Source: Chlorocebus sabaeus | Taxonomy: Eukaryota; Chordata; Mammalia; Primates; Cercopithecidae | Direction: 5' to 3' | Assembly (NCBI RefSeq): GCF_047675955.1 | Contig: NC_132926.1 | Span: 18,291,826 to 18,355,825 of the forward strand | DNA length: 64,000 nucleotides | Shown: positions 46,546-57,368 of the stretch, in pieces | Layout: the number at the start of each line of letters is the position of its first letter | Numbering within the stretch: the first letter of the stretch is position 1 | Notes under the pieces: generated by a model | What the model saw: the letters and a program-made list of their open reading frames with translations, nothing else | The model's database searches: none | Told to the model about the DNA's origin: nothing | Program-made: the position numbers and the translations under genes

Positions 46546-48355
46546 AGGCCTATGATGAAACTAAACTAAGTGACAGAGAAAGGAATCAAGGCACATGGAG
46601 AAGGGGAGAGAATGAATGAACATTTAACCGAAGGCATGTCTGCCGCCTGCCATTGCCCTTAATTCAGGCAGGCATGGAGTGGGAGTGAGATGAAGGTCTT
46701 GAATTTCTTGTTTCCACAGGTGGTTCTAATATATACGGTGCTTAGATTTTTGGCCCCACTCAGCATGCTAAGTGTAATTATAATATACGAGGATATACAG
46801 TTTTGCTCTAATGATGAGAATATGATCCAAGTATTTCATCTAGTGCACAATCAAAATCAGATAAACTTTTCCATTCTTATAAGAAAAACTGACTGTGTTG
46901 TACATGCAACAATAATAAGTTGGTACCAAGCACAGTATAGCTTCCTAAGAGTTATTCAGTGGTTAATTTTTGAACACATCTAATTCTGCTCATATGTGAT
47001 GACTTTAAAACCTGGCCCAGAATAAGAAAGAATCCTGCCTTCTGGGCCAGAGTGTACCACTGAGGTTCAAGGATCAGACCACATAATCTGGCAAATATTG
47101 GGGATTGAAGCACTCAGCAACTACCAAATGGGTATAGTAAAGCCTTTGGAAATGACTCTTTCATTTAGCTCAGATCTAAAGTTCCCTCATACTTGAGACA
47201 GAGTCCTTAATTCAGTAAAGCAAGCTCATATATCAGAGATAATTCATAGGATTTATCCAGCAAATTGTGTGGATAAACAGGGGAAAAATTAGCGACACAA
47301 AGAGAGAAAAAGCATTTGTGCTACAGTCTAAATCACATGGAAAAACAATTTACAAAATGGGTATTTTAATAGACAAAGCAGAATGTTTTTACTAGTTAAA
47401 AAATGCTGCAAAATGTTGGCAACAATAGTTTGCATCCAAATAGTCAAACCTAATTGTTTGTGAATGCAACATAATTGAGTCCTCGTTGTAAGAGCTTTAA
47501 GAAAACCAAATAATATAACATGGGCTTTTATGACATTAAAAACAAATAATTTGTACAGAGTTATTATGTTTGAAGAAACACATACCCCTCAACTCATTTG
47601 ATTTCATTAGCAATAGACAAATTGGTGAATGTATTGTTTTGTTTTGTTTCTGCTTTGAACTTCACAAAAGATAAACCTCATTTCTCTGGAACAATGTCTA
47701 CTCTATTTCCTTAGAATTAAACTTTCAAAGTACATGCTAAAATAAAGCCACATTTAAAGTAAAAATGACACTCATAATTACTAGTAGCTGTTAACTGTAT
47801 TAATCAACTCTCAGTGGCATTTACAGTACTTGTGCAACCTCTAAAATTGGAAGCAATACCCAAAAACAACTGAAAAATAAGACTCATCAATGTAAGTGCA
47901 AACTTATACTATTAAGGAAGAATTCTGATCAGTTAGAAAACCAAAAATGGGATTCATAATAACCTACACTAGAGCAAACAGAAATAGACCACAAAGAAAA
48001 ATAAAATAAACAAGTGTACGTGACTTTAAAGAACTTTAAAATGATTCCCAGCTTCTGCCATTTTTGAGCCCTGTTGCACATATAACATTGAAGCGAGAAG
48101 GAATTAAGCAGAGAAGCAAGTTATGGATCACACACTCTGGTGTAATCAAACTTCAACAGTTACAGCAAGAACAAAATGTCAGCTCTAACTAACTACCTTA
48201 TTGAATTCCCCAAATCTATGACCCACAAGATAGCCATATTAATTTGGTCATGCTCAGAGCCTGAGGGAAATCACTCAGGGAATAAAGGATATCCAATAGA
48301 GACAAAATTAAATGTGAGGCATGCTAGCTTTTCAAATCTACACAAAACCATTTGA
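46546..48355. other. Unique sequence with one 10-bp inverted repeat
   Basis: No gene. CTGGCCCAGA (47012-47021) and TCTGGGCCAG (47041-47050) form a perfect 10-bp stem around a 19-base spacer. The 97-codon frame 46690-46983 has no domain. Confidence 0.5.
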
Positions 48356-48359
48356 CCAT

Positions 48360-48475
48360 GATCACCAGCTTGTCCCAGTTTGCCTGGAACTTACCTGATT
48401 GTAGCCCTGAAAATCCTGCATCCCAGAACATTCACAGCCCCCAACAAACTACAAGAGTTTGTCACCCTACCATTT
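48360..48475. repeat. Old DNA-transposon-like repeat, family unassigned
   Basis: 'tgtcccagtttgcctggaact...cctgaaaatcctgcatccca...gtttgtcaccctac' resembles a common inverted-repeat medium-reiteration element. Name not assigned. Confidence 0.4.
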
Positions 48476-48542
48476 AATCTGAGCTTCTCATCACTGCTGA
48501 CTTACTCACCTGAACATATCTTTGACTAAACTATATATGGAG

Positions 48543-48717
48543 CAGTGGTTCTCAGACTTTACTGTGCATATGGATCACCTAAAAAGCTTGTTGAACACAG
48601 TGTCCTGGGCCCCATCCCACTTCCAGAAGTTGAAGTGGAGCCAATGAATTTGCATTTCTAACAAGCTTACAGGTAAGACAAATGCTGCTGGTTTAAGAAC
48701 CACATTGTAACACTGCT
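48543..48717 (+). repeat. MER5A-type hAT/Charlie element
   Basis: It starts CAGTGGTTCTCAGACTTT and runs through GTGCATATGGATCACCT, CTGGGCCCCATCCC, GAATTTGCATTTCTAACAAG and GATGCTGCTGGT-like sequence to an end near AACCACATTGTAACACTG. These are MER5A landmarks with both terminal inverted repeats recognisable. It is a non-autonomous fossil with no coding capacity. Confidence 0.85.
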
Positions 48718-49129
48718 GTAAACTTCAGATGCCTTTTCCATTTCTCAATTTTCCTTCCTACCTTCTGAGTTTAGTTTTCAAGAGTACCGATGCATGAACA
48801 GATTGTGTCTTAGAAGTAGAAATAGTTCATCCTGGAATGAAGGATGACAATATAACTAATGGAAAACTTATCCAATAAACTGGTTATTTATACAACATTA
48901 AAAGATGTGAATATTCTATATATATATATATGAATTTTGTCAGTTAATTAAATTGTAAAGCCTTTCTAAACTGCTAATTCATTTTATGGAATTAATAGAA
49001 ATAATAAGAAACAGAGATAACCCTTGGCCATAGCCAATGTGTTTACTGTAGTTGTAAAACTAGAATAACCCCAAATGATCTGAAGAAGCCCAGCAAGATT
49101 TTTATAAAGACAAACACATGTTAACTATA

Positions 49130-49690
49130 TCAGAAGTTCTCTAATTCTCTGACACCAACTGGGTTTCCAACAATTCAGTTCTGACACTAACTTCCCAAAG
49201 TAGGGCACATCCCAAGGATTAAGAGCTCAGTCCTACAAGACTGCCTCCACATCACACACAAGTCTCACTGGCTATAAATTAGGAGGTCCCCACAACCTCC
49301 TCCTCAGGTTCTATAATTGCTAGAATGATTCACAGAATTCAAGAAAAGACTTTCCTTATTGCTGATATATTTTTTTGAAAGGATACCACTCAGGGACAGC
49401 TAAGAAGAAGCACTGCACAGGATGAGGTATGGGATCGCCAGGAAGATCACGTCCTCTCCAGATGCACTCTTCTCACAGCATCTCAATGTGTTTACCAACT
49501 CAGGGGCTCCTCAAACCCCTTCATTTAGAGGGTTTCATCAAGGTTTCATCCCATAGACCTGGCTGATTACATTATTCATCATTTGTGCTTAAACTCTCTC
49601 TCTCCTACTTTCTCCTGAAATGGGGGACTGGGCAGGAGTTCTAACCTTCTAATTACTTGGTTGGTTTTCCAGAACCTGGGGACAAAAAAA
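49130..49690. repeat. Old LTR-like repeat, family unassigned
   Basis: 'ccaacaattcagttctgacactaac', 'tgattcacagaattcaagaaaag', 'cctctccagatgcactcttctcacagcatctc', 'cttctaattacttggttggttt' follow the order of a common mammalian LTR-like repeat. The family is not named with confidence. Confidence 0.4.
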
Positions 49691-50076
49691 TATATATTTA
49701 TTTTTGTATTTTACCACAGCAGGAATTTACTTTTATTTATTTCCCTCAGGAAGTAAGATACAAGTCTCGGAAGAAAAATGTGTATTTTGTAAGGGATTAA
49801 GTTTCAACAGTCACAGCTCTGTCTCCAACACCTATAAATATAGATTGAACCAAGGATCATGAATGTCCACAAGAATGCCACAAGGTTATTGTGCTTCATT
49901 TACTCTAGTTACTGTTGTAGGGAAGTCAGTGGAGATGTTTTACAGATAATTTTCAATAGCAGAAGCTGAATCGGAAGGAAATTCTCTGGGTACATTTATT
50001 TAACTAGAATATTATACTTCCTAAGCATTTCAATATACTGAATGTTGAATGTACTATTTGTTTAAAGATAATCTTG
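49690..50076. other. Unique sequence, no gene seen
   Basis: Nothing recognised in this short AT-rich interval. Confidence 0.5.
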
Positions 50077-50336
50077 CCCTGGGGTGGTGGTGAACACCCA
50101 TAGTCCTAGCATTTTGGGAGGCTAAGGCAGGAGGATTACATGATTCCAGGAGTTCAAGACCAGCCTAAGTAACAAATTTAAAATTAAATGGGCATGGTGG
50201 TATGTACCTGTAGTACTAGCTCATGGGGCTGAGGCAGGAGAATCTCTTGAGCCCAGGAAGTGGAGGCTGCAGTGAGCTGTGATTGTGCCACTGCATTCCA
50301 GCCTGGGTGACAGAGTGAGATACTGTCTCAAAAAAA

Positions 50337-50354
<18 letters not shown>
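50077..50354 (+). mobile_element. AluJ-like Alu, + strand, internally deleted
   Basis: Old Alu: 'gtagtactagctcatggggctgagg', AGCCCAGGAAGTGGAGGCTGCAGTGAGC and a long A-tail (50331-50354). Roughly 20 bases are missing in the left-arm region after 'aagaccagcctaagtaaca'. It passes directly into a TA microsatellite. Confidence 0.85.

Positions 50355-50388
<34 letters not shown>
50354..50388. repeat. TA microsatellite on the Alu tail
   Basis: (TA)17 directly after the Alu A-tail, a common site of microsatellite birth. Confidence 0.9.
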
Positions 50389-50390
<2 letters not shown>

Positions 50391-50989
50391 CAAATTTAAA
50401 ATCTTTTGATAAATGCTAACATTTATAAAGAGCCTCCAACCTATTCATCTGCCATTTTTCATATAATACATTAAAAAACTCATGTATCAGCACTTATACT
50501 TACTTGCACTGCTTAATCTTTACTGGCTGCATTTGGAAATAAACTCTTCATGTTTCCTTTACACTAAAAATACTGTCCATTTTCTGACTATAGTTATAGT
50601 TTCTTTTAAATCTCCATTAACACAGCACTAAATTTCCAAAGTCATCTCTAAGTTAACGACAACAACAATAATATCTGCAAGAATTACATGTCATTTATCG
50701 AGTGTTCCCTATGCTACTGACCCTGTTGTATACAATTTATTTTCATTATTACTGTTCATCTTCACTCTAGAGCCAAGAGTAAGGTGAGATGATTAAAGCT
50801 CTCATCTTAGGTGGAAAATCTGAGGGCCTATCAAAAACTTAGTAGTCAAGATAAATAATTTTTAGTGAATTTTAAAAATAAAAATTATTAAATATTTGTG
50901 ATGAACAAAATGTCAGAAGTTGAAATAAAGAATAAATCAATACCAATTTTTCCTTTTGCCTCAGATTCTAATATGGCTCAGTACAGCAG

Positions 50990-51150
50990 TATTACTGATT
51001 TTTCACAACTCTACAAAATACATGATAGTATTATTCCCATTATATGAACAGACATTTAGAGAAGCTCAGTAACTTGTTCAAGGTCACAGAGTTGCTTAAT
51101 GGGGAATAGCACTGCAAGTTCTTCAGCCATGATATTACAGTGCCTGTCAT
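50990..51150 (-). repeat. MIR SINE fragment, minus strand
   Basis: 'tattcccattatatgaacagacatttagagaagctcagtaacttgttcaaggtcacagagttgc' is reversed MIR core. Confidence 0.65.
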
Positions 51151-51204
51151 TCACACAGTGCTGGTGATGAGTGTGATGATGGGGGTACAGTACTCACCCT
51201 GAGG

Positions 51205-51720
51205 TCAATGCTTTACTAGAAGAACTCACTGAATATTATGATTGCTATACTCATGGTTTTGTTTTAGGGGAGTGAAAGGATATAGATTAAAGTCATGCAA
51301 AATAAGACATGTGTGGGGCAGAGGCTGGGAGGATTCCAAATGTGGAGCTTCCAGTTATCCTCCCCCAATGGAGCCCCTGACATTACCTCTACCAGCAATG
51401 ATTTGTGACAATATGCACAAAGTGTTACCTATTAGGGAAGCTCACCAGACCTTGGTATCCAGAGTTTTTATTGAAACTCAATCACACAGGCAAAGTTGAC
51501 TGCCTCTGTGCCTGACCTTTGGTCTCCAGCCCCTCTAGAAGATGAGTGGATACTTCAGGGCCTGAAGTCATATCATTAATCATGTGCTTGGGCTGTCCAG
51601 TGTGGCTCAACTTCCCAGGTAAACAAAGGTACTATTATCAGGCAGGACATTTCCATGGCCTAAAGATCGCCTCACAGGAGCCGAGGGCAAAGGCCAGCCC
51701 TCTCTTTTGGGTTAGATTAA
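51205..51720. repeat. ERV LTR-like repeat (MER21-like, tentative)
   Basis: 'tatactcatggttttgttttaggggagtgaaaggatatagattaaagtcatgcaaaa', 'ccagcaatgatttgtgacaatatgcacaaagtgttacctattagggaagctcacc', and 'ttggtatccagagtttttattg' follow an ERV LTR that I recall as MER21-like. GC is higher than in the flanks. Frames at 51242-51499 and 51546-51773 fall inside it. Confidence 0.4.
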
Positions 51721-51975
51721 TTCTTTGCTATGCAACATGTCAGCACTGCGGGCAGGAGAGAAGCAGGGTATGAATAAGGAGATGGACACCTCTTTTTGGA
51801 GCAAATGGTATAAGTCTTAAGTTGATAAAGTAACATGACCCCACAAAAGTATACATAAGTTTCAGGTACATTGTCTATATCTTTAGTAGAAAAAAACACA
51901 TGTGGAAAAATAATCTGAGCTGAAGAATAATATTCCTTTCAGCTTCAAGACTGCTGGTAGGGAAAAGAGTCTAGT

Positions 51976-52003
51976 GCTAGGCATTACATGCTAGGCATTA
52001 CAT
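51976..52003. repeat. Perfect 14-bp tandem repeat, two copies
   Basis: GCTAGGCATTACAT occurs twice head to tail with no mismatch. Confidence 0.95.
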
Positions 52004-52053
52004 GCTGCCCAATTTACTAAACCTACCTTGCTGCTTTGGTGAAAGGAGATGCC

Positions 52054-52394
52054 TGTATTAGTTTGTTCTCACACTGCTATAAAGATACTACCCAAGACTG
52101 GGTAATTTAGAAATAAAAGAGGTCTGATGGACTCACAGTTCCACATGGCTAGGGTTGCCTCAGGAAACCTACAATCATGGCAGAAAGTGAAGGGGAAGCT
52201 GGCACTTTCTTAGCAAGAAAGAGAAAGCAAAGAGGGAAGAGCCCCTTATAAAACCATCAGATCTCATGAGAACTCACTATCATGAGAATAGCATGGCGGA
52301 AACAGTCCCCATGATTCAATCACCTCCCTCCCTCAGCACGTGGGAATTACAATTCAAGATGAGACTTGGGTGGGGACACAGCCAAACTCTATCA
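52054..52394 (-). mobile_element. Solo MaLR (MST-type) LTR, minus strand, 5-bp TSD
   Basis: A 341-bp LTR in antisense: TGTATTAGTTTGTTCTCAC at its window start and CTCTATCA at its end. Landmarks are CACAGTTCCACATGGCT, ACAATCATGGCAGAAAG, GCCCCTTATAAAACC and CAGATCTCATGAGAACTC. Flanks ATGCC at 52049-52053 and 52395-52399 are the target-site duplication. It is the usual product of LTR-LTR recombination removing the internal part. Confidence 0.92.
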
Positions 52395-52399
52395 ATGCC

Positions 52400-52995
52400 T
52401 AACTCTAAAATCAATCAGTATTGAAGTCAAGAAATCAAAGGAGATGTACACACATCAATATATTATTTACTTGATAAATGATCTCGGTCAGAGACCATAT
52501 CTATCCCACCGATCCTTAGTATATTTCTCCTGGAGCTCCTGAACATTATCTCTACTGCCTTAGTCCAAAAATAGAAAAGGCTACCTAAGAGGTAGAAAGC
52601 TTACCGCTGGTAGCATGTCACATGATTTTAGGTGTTATATGAACAAATAGGTTTTATTTTATTAGCTATGTATTTATGTAGTGTTATTAGTACATTTTTA
52701 ATAGAGGCATATTGGAAACATACTAAAGAAAGTATTTAAGCTTTTAAAAAAATTATCAATTTAAAGAAAAGCATTAAGTTACTTTTAAAAATAACAGAAG
52801 AAGCCATATTTGGATATGGCAAAAGTTAGGAGGGAAAGAATATATTTAAGTTTAGGAAACCACAGATTAATAATGCATAGATTTTATTCCATTAATTTTA
52901 ATAAGAGGGTTTTAATTCTATGGCTGTCAGAAAACTGGCTTCCGAAATGGAAATCTAGCCATGTGTAATTCAGGATTTTATTTATTCAAAAAAAT
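52400..52995. other. AT-rich unique sequence, no gene seen
   Basis: No gene or repeat recognised. Confidence 0.5.
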
Positions 52996-53007
52996 TTAAA
53001 CTGAGGA

Positions 53008-53305
53008 TGTTTGTTTGTTTTTTGAGATGGAGTTTTGCTCTTGTTGTCCAGGCTGGAATGCAACAGCATGATCTCGGCTCACTGCAACCTCCACCTCTTG
53101 GGTTCAAGTGATTCTCCTGCCTCAACCTCCTGAGTAGCTGGGATTATGGGCACCCGCCACCATGCCTGGCTAATTTTTGTATTTTTAGTAGAGATAGGGC
53201 TTCACCATGTGGCCCAGGCTGGTCTCAAACTCCTGACCTCAGGTGATCCTCCCGCCTTGGCCTCCCAAAGTGCTGGGATTACAAGTGTGAGCCACCACAC
53301 CTGGC
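53008..53305 (-). mobile_element. AluS-like Alu, minus strand
   Basis: Full-length antisense Alu with a short TTTG-rich tail, GAGATGGAGTTTTGCTC, GGCTCACTGCAACCTCC, ending CACACCTGGCC. A short flank CTGAGGA at 53001-53007 and 53306-53312 is the likely target duplication (6-7 bases, so less certain). Confidence 0.88.
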
Positions 53306-53529
53306 CTGAGGAATTTTCTTAAGTTTCCTTTTTTTTTTTTCCCCAGAGATCACTTTTGAAGGGGAAGGTGGGGAAGAATTCTTTCTAACTTAACACAGAA
53401 AATCTGATCATTCTGAAATATTTTTAGTCCTGAATCAGTTCGCTGATAAAAATTTTCTATTCAAAGTTTCCCCCAGTGACAACCATTATCATCAAATGCT
53501 AACAACCCATCATTCCTGTACCTGATGAT

Positions 53530-53935
53530 TGTATGTCTTTTCTAGAAAATCAATCGGACAGCTGAGGAGGAGGAAGGCTGTCCTGGTGGGAGGGGGCATC
53601 CAGGTCCCCAGGGCTCCACTCCCACCTCAGTATGACCCTTAGAAAGGGCTCCTCCTCCCTCCACTACCTCCCTCTCACCATTTGGGAGGAATGGGACAGT
53701 GACTCTATCATCACATGGAGAGATGAATGAATTCCTGTCTGCAGGCACCCTGAAACATTTGAAATGCAAAGAGGCAGGAGGTGATGGAATGGGTTGCTGG
53801 CTGTGTCTGCGATCGCAGGAATGAACAGAGCATGTGACTAGGCGATGGGATGCGAGGGCCCATTCTGAATATGGAACAAGTTACTGGTTGTACTTGGAAC
53901 CCCCATACTCCTTTGTTGTCATAGAGCACGATTAA
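53530..53935. other. GC-richer unique island
   Basis: A stretch without recognised repeats. It is visibly richer in G and C than its surroundings, with purine-rich (GAGGAGGAGGAAGG) and pyrimidine-rich (CTCCTCCTCCCTCC) blocks and a GCGATCGC palindrome core (CTGCGATCGCAG, 53807-53818). Minus frames 53542-53769 and 53711-53929 have no domain. Confidence 0.4.
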
Positions 53936-54109
53936 AATGAATGAGCAAATGTTAAAGTCGGGGCTGAAATCATCTCCTGGATTGTTTCCTTGTTTTTTTT
54001 TTTTCCTCCTGATTTACTTGTTTGTTTGTAACGGACTAGGAGAAAAGTAGTGTTGAAGAAGACTGGATTTTAAGATTCATAAGCTGCAAAGGGAAAATCA
54101 CAGTGACTA

Positions 54110-54310
54110 ACTATAGAGGCTTTAGAATGGATGGACCTGATTCTCAGTTCACGGTTTCCTGTGTGACACTGAAGAACCAGCTTTACCTCTCAGTTTCCTT
54201 GGCTGAAAAGGGGGTATAATAATAGTAGTGACCTCTTGTTGTATTTGAGATAATTAAATGAGATAATGAAGTGAAGCATACAATACTCAGCACATAATTC
54301 TGCCTCTTAG
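54110..54310 (+). repeat. MIR SINE, + strand
   Basis: 'ggacctgattctcagttcacgg', 'gacactgaagaaccagctttacctctcagtttccttggctgaaaagggggtataataatagtagtgacctc', and 'gagataattaaatgag' follow MIR. Confidence 0.7.
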
Positions 54311-54344
54311 TATTCATTTAAATGAATAATTTAACATAATTACA

Positions 54345-54480
54345 TTATTATGACTTAACCTCTTTAAGTTGCATTTCCTCATCTGTGAAATAACAGTAAC
54401 TACTTTGTGCCTATTTCATTATGTTAATGTGAGAATCCAATGAGATCATGGAAATAAAGTATCTGTAACATGATTCTTGG
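54345..54480 (+). repeat. MIR SINE 3' part, + strand (second copy)
   Basis: 'gacttaacctctttaagttgcatttcctcatctgtgaaataacagtaactac' and 'gtgagaatccaatgagatcatgg' repeat the MIR core to 3' part directly after the first copy. Confidence 0.65.
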
Positions 54481-54564
54481 GAGCCTTTCTGTTCTTCTGA
54501 GATTTAAGTGAAATGGGTCTGAATGCTCTAAATTTTAAAATTTGTGTGTTCCCAATGCTTACTA

Positions 54565-54568
<4 letters not shown>

Positions 54569-54605
<37 letters not shown>
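54569..54605. repeat. (AC)18 microsatellite
   Basis: 37 bases of uninterrupted AC dinucleotide. Purity and length make length polymorphism likely. Confidence 0.95.
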
Positions 54606-54609
<4 letters not shown>

Positions 54610-55064
54610 TTCTACCAGTTTCCCATCTTTCTTTCTCATTGCCCCTGTCTCCATGCCATTTTCATAGACATTCCCAGGAACCCACATGTCAAATGCAGAC
54701 CCAAGATTCTGTCCTCCTTCTATTCTTCGAAGAAATCTTATTACTTTGAGCATGCATGAGCTTAGTAACTTTACTGAAAATCATCAAACATAGTGTCTTG
54801 TTATGGTGCCCCCATCTTCTATTCCGGGCTATACCCCTCTGCTGTCAGCGTTCCAAAAGCTTGTCCTGCCATATGCTGCCCACCTTGTCACACAGAGCTG
54901 GCTGGAGGTGGTAGTTCTAATGCTTCTACTGCAACTGCTTTTGGAATGACACTCCCCCCTTCCCATTCCAAATATCTTCCTTTGTCAACTAAAAAGCATG
55001 CATTCTAAAGTATCATATATGTAAACTATAAGAAGGCTGAATTTTAATTCCAAGTCAATTCAGG

Positions 55065-55440
55065 ATATATTTATGGATACTCTTCCTTAGTCATAGATTA
55101 CGCTGGTTTCTCCAAATGCAATAATGGATAAACCGTATTTCCTTCTTCAAAAAGCTGGCAGCCAGTTAACAAAAGAGTGAGGATGGCAAATGGCTACAAG
55201 ACAGGGGAGAGGAGATAAGGCAGTGCATCTCCCATTTCTGGAGAAGGTAAAAAAAAGGCACAACAGGATAATGAGATCTGTAGAAGAAAGACAAGATAAA
55301 GAAAAAGGAAAAAGAAGAGAAGGTCATTTCAGGTAGACAAAAAACTATTGCAAACAAAAAGGAAGAAAAAACACTTAGAAGCATAGCATGTTGAGGGAAC
55401 AAAAACATTTTATTGTGTTTAGAGTTCAGGCTAGGCACTG
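55065..55440 (-). repeat. L2-like remnant, antisense (weak)
   Basis: 'ccttcttcaaaaagctggcagccagttaac', 'aagcatagcatgttgagggaacaaaaac' resemble the reversed L2 3' region. Highly diverged. Confidence 0.35.
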
Positions 55441-55608
55441 AGATGGATCTCTACTCCAATGTGTAAATATTTCTAAAATCAAAACAAAATTGAAAACGTC
55501 ATATTTTAATACTATTTAGATAACAAATAGTGATCAAATCCAGCTCAGAATTAATAATCTGGAATAAAAACAGGCATTAGAATCTCAGGTTTATTCTCAT
55601 TATATATT

Positions 55609-55610
<2 letters not shown>

Positions 55611-55658
<48 letters not shown>
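55611..55658. repeat. (GATA)12 tetranucleotide microsatellite
   Basis: Twelve uninterrupted GATA units (48 bases), followed by decayed units (CACAGGCAGATAGATA). Confidence 0.97.
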
Positions 55659-55669
55659 CACAGGCAGAT

Positions 55670-57065
55670 AGATATCAGTATATACCAATAAATGATATAT
55701 ATCATAATACATTGTAATAGGAGCAGGCAATAATAGATATTGTTATATAATTACAATAGATACTTATGTAGTTTTAGGATACCTTGGTATCTGGAAAGAT
55801 GACATGTAAGAACCCCAACATATAGGGCTTTTGAGGGCATATACAAATGCACCCTTGGATGCTAAAATGAGAATCCCAAACAGAAAGAAATAAAAGCATA
55901 TCAACTGTTGCCCTTAGGGGCAAATTTTCCTATTCTCCATCATTAAAAGTTATTCATTGCAATGAAAATAGGTTTTTACAGCTGGGACTAAAATTCCTAT
56001 TTAAAAACTAGCTAAAAGATTATAGCTATCATAAACAGAGGAAAGAGAGCATGAAATTGGGGGTTGTCAAGGTAAAAAAAGAACCTAGACTTAAAACTGA
56101 ACTCACAGAAGACCCACGTAATAAGTAAGGTTATTCTACCTGAGACGAAAAATGTCCTATATTTCTCCTACATAAATGGTTTTTAAATATATATATATAT
56201 ATTTCAAATATAAATAGATCTCACCTTCTAAATTTGAGAATAAAATCTAAACATGCTTGAATCTCAGGCTTTATCCCACCAAATTCAAAGAATGACCACC
56301 TGGTCTTTGCCCAATATGCCCAGCCTTACTCTTTTTATGCAAGTGTGGGTCCAATTTTCTTTACAATGCATAGGACAACTGTGTAATTTGTGTAACATAA
56401 CTTTTGTCTAGACTGTAGCGATAGTTGAATAACATCTGAAGTACCCTAATCAGGAATCTACCCTCTAGGGTTTTCATTAGCTCCTAAAGATACTCAATCA
56501 GTTATGTACACTCCAGAGGCAGCTATTGTTAGTGCTTCAAATGTTACTATATAAATTGGACAGAGTTTATTAGTTACAATAAAGGATATTAGAAGTGAAT
56601 TTTTGTTGTTAAAAAGTCACAAAAGTGACTTTTTGGAGACAGTTTGTTTAAAAGTATTATTGATAAGCTTGCCACTTTAATGCCTCTGGGTTAGTACACC
56701 AGATCTAGAAGGCTTGAGCATTTGTTCCCCCCAAAAAATGGAATAGCTTGAGAATCAGTGGGATTTTCAAACGGTCTATAAGGATGGAAAGTCGAGTCTT
56801 TACCTATAAGGAATAGGCTGTATGTCCATTTATGCACCTAGTTGTTAACAATGTCTGTTTGTGTGCCAGGGAGCTTGACAGGGGACTGGCTGTCATTAAG
56901 ACTTAATGCTTCATAGAGTGCTGGACTGTGTGAAGACATCTGGTTTCTACTTACCTCTAACTGTTGGAAGTAATCAATAATTACCAAAGGACTTTATTAA
57001 TTGTGAAAGTCAAATGATCTTTACCTGGGTTCCTGAAATTCCAACCTCCATACAAACGCACACTT
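55670..57065. other. Unique AT-rich sequence with a perfect hairpin
   Basis: No gene or repeat family seen. 56611-56634 holds AAAAAGTCAC, loop AAAA, GTGACTTTTT, a perfect 10-bp hairpin. A TA run lies at about 56186-56202. Confidence 0.5.
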
Positions 57066-57079
57066 GAAAATAACCCTTA

Positions 57080-57127
57080 CCCTAGAACTTAAAGTATAAT
57101 AATAATAAAAAAAAAAAAAAAAGAAAA
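57080..57127 (+). mobile_element. Ultra-short L1 3'-end insertion, 14-bp TSD
   Basis: Only about 27 bases of L1 3' terminus (CCCTAGAACTTAAAGTATAA plus TAATAA) and an A-rich tail with one G interruption remain. The flank GAAAATAACCCTTA occurs at 57066-57079 and again at 57128-57141, a perfect 14-bp target-site duplication. The insertion point CTT/GAAAA on the top strand corresponds to a near-consensus L1 endonuclease site on the bottom strand. The terminal sequence fits an L1PA-type source. Confidence 0.92.
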
Positions 57128-57148
57128 GAAAATAACCCTTATCAAAGT

Positions 57149-57368
57149 CATGCCCTTTAGCACTATGGTGATTTTGACTCCCAAGTGACATTTGGCAATG
57201 TTTGGAGAGATTTTTGTTGTCACAGTTGGAGGTAGGGGCGCTACTATCATCTGACAAATAGAAGCCAGGCATGCTGCTAAATATCCCACGGGGAATAAGA
57301 CAATCGTCCCTCCCAACAAAAATTTATCTAGTTTCAAATGTCAGTAATGTTGATGTTGAGAAATTCTG
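57149..57368 (-). repeat. MER20-type hAT/Charlie element
   Basis: Reversed MER20 landmarks: 'gtgacatttggcaatgtttggagagatttttgttgtcacagttggaggtaggggcgctactatcatctgacaaatagaagccaggcatgctgctaaatatccca' and 'caaatgtcagtaatgttgatgttgagaaattctg'. Non-autonomous, no coding capacity. Confidence 0.8.

Noticed and set aside
54513..54759. Frames with His-Thr repeats as a repeat protein
   Set aside because: They are translations of the (AC)18 microsatellite.
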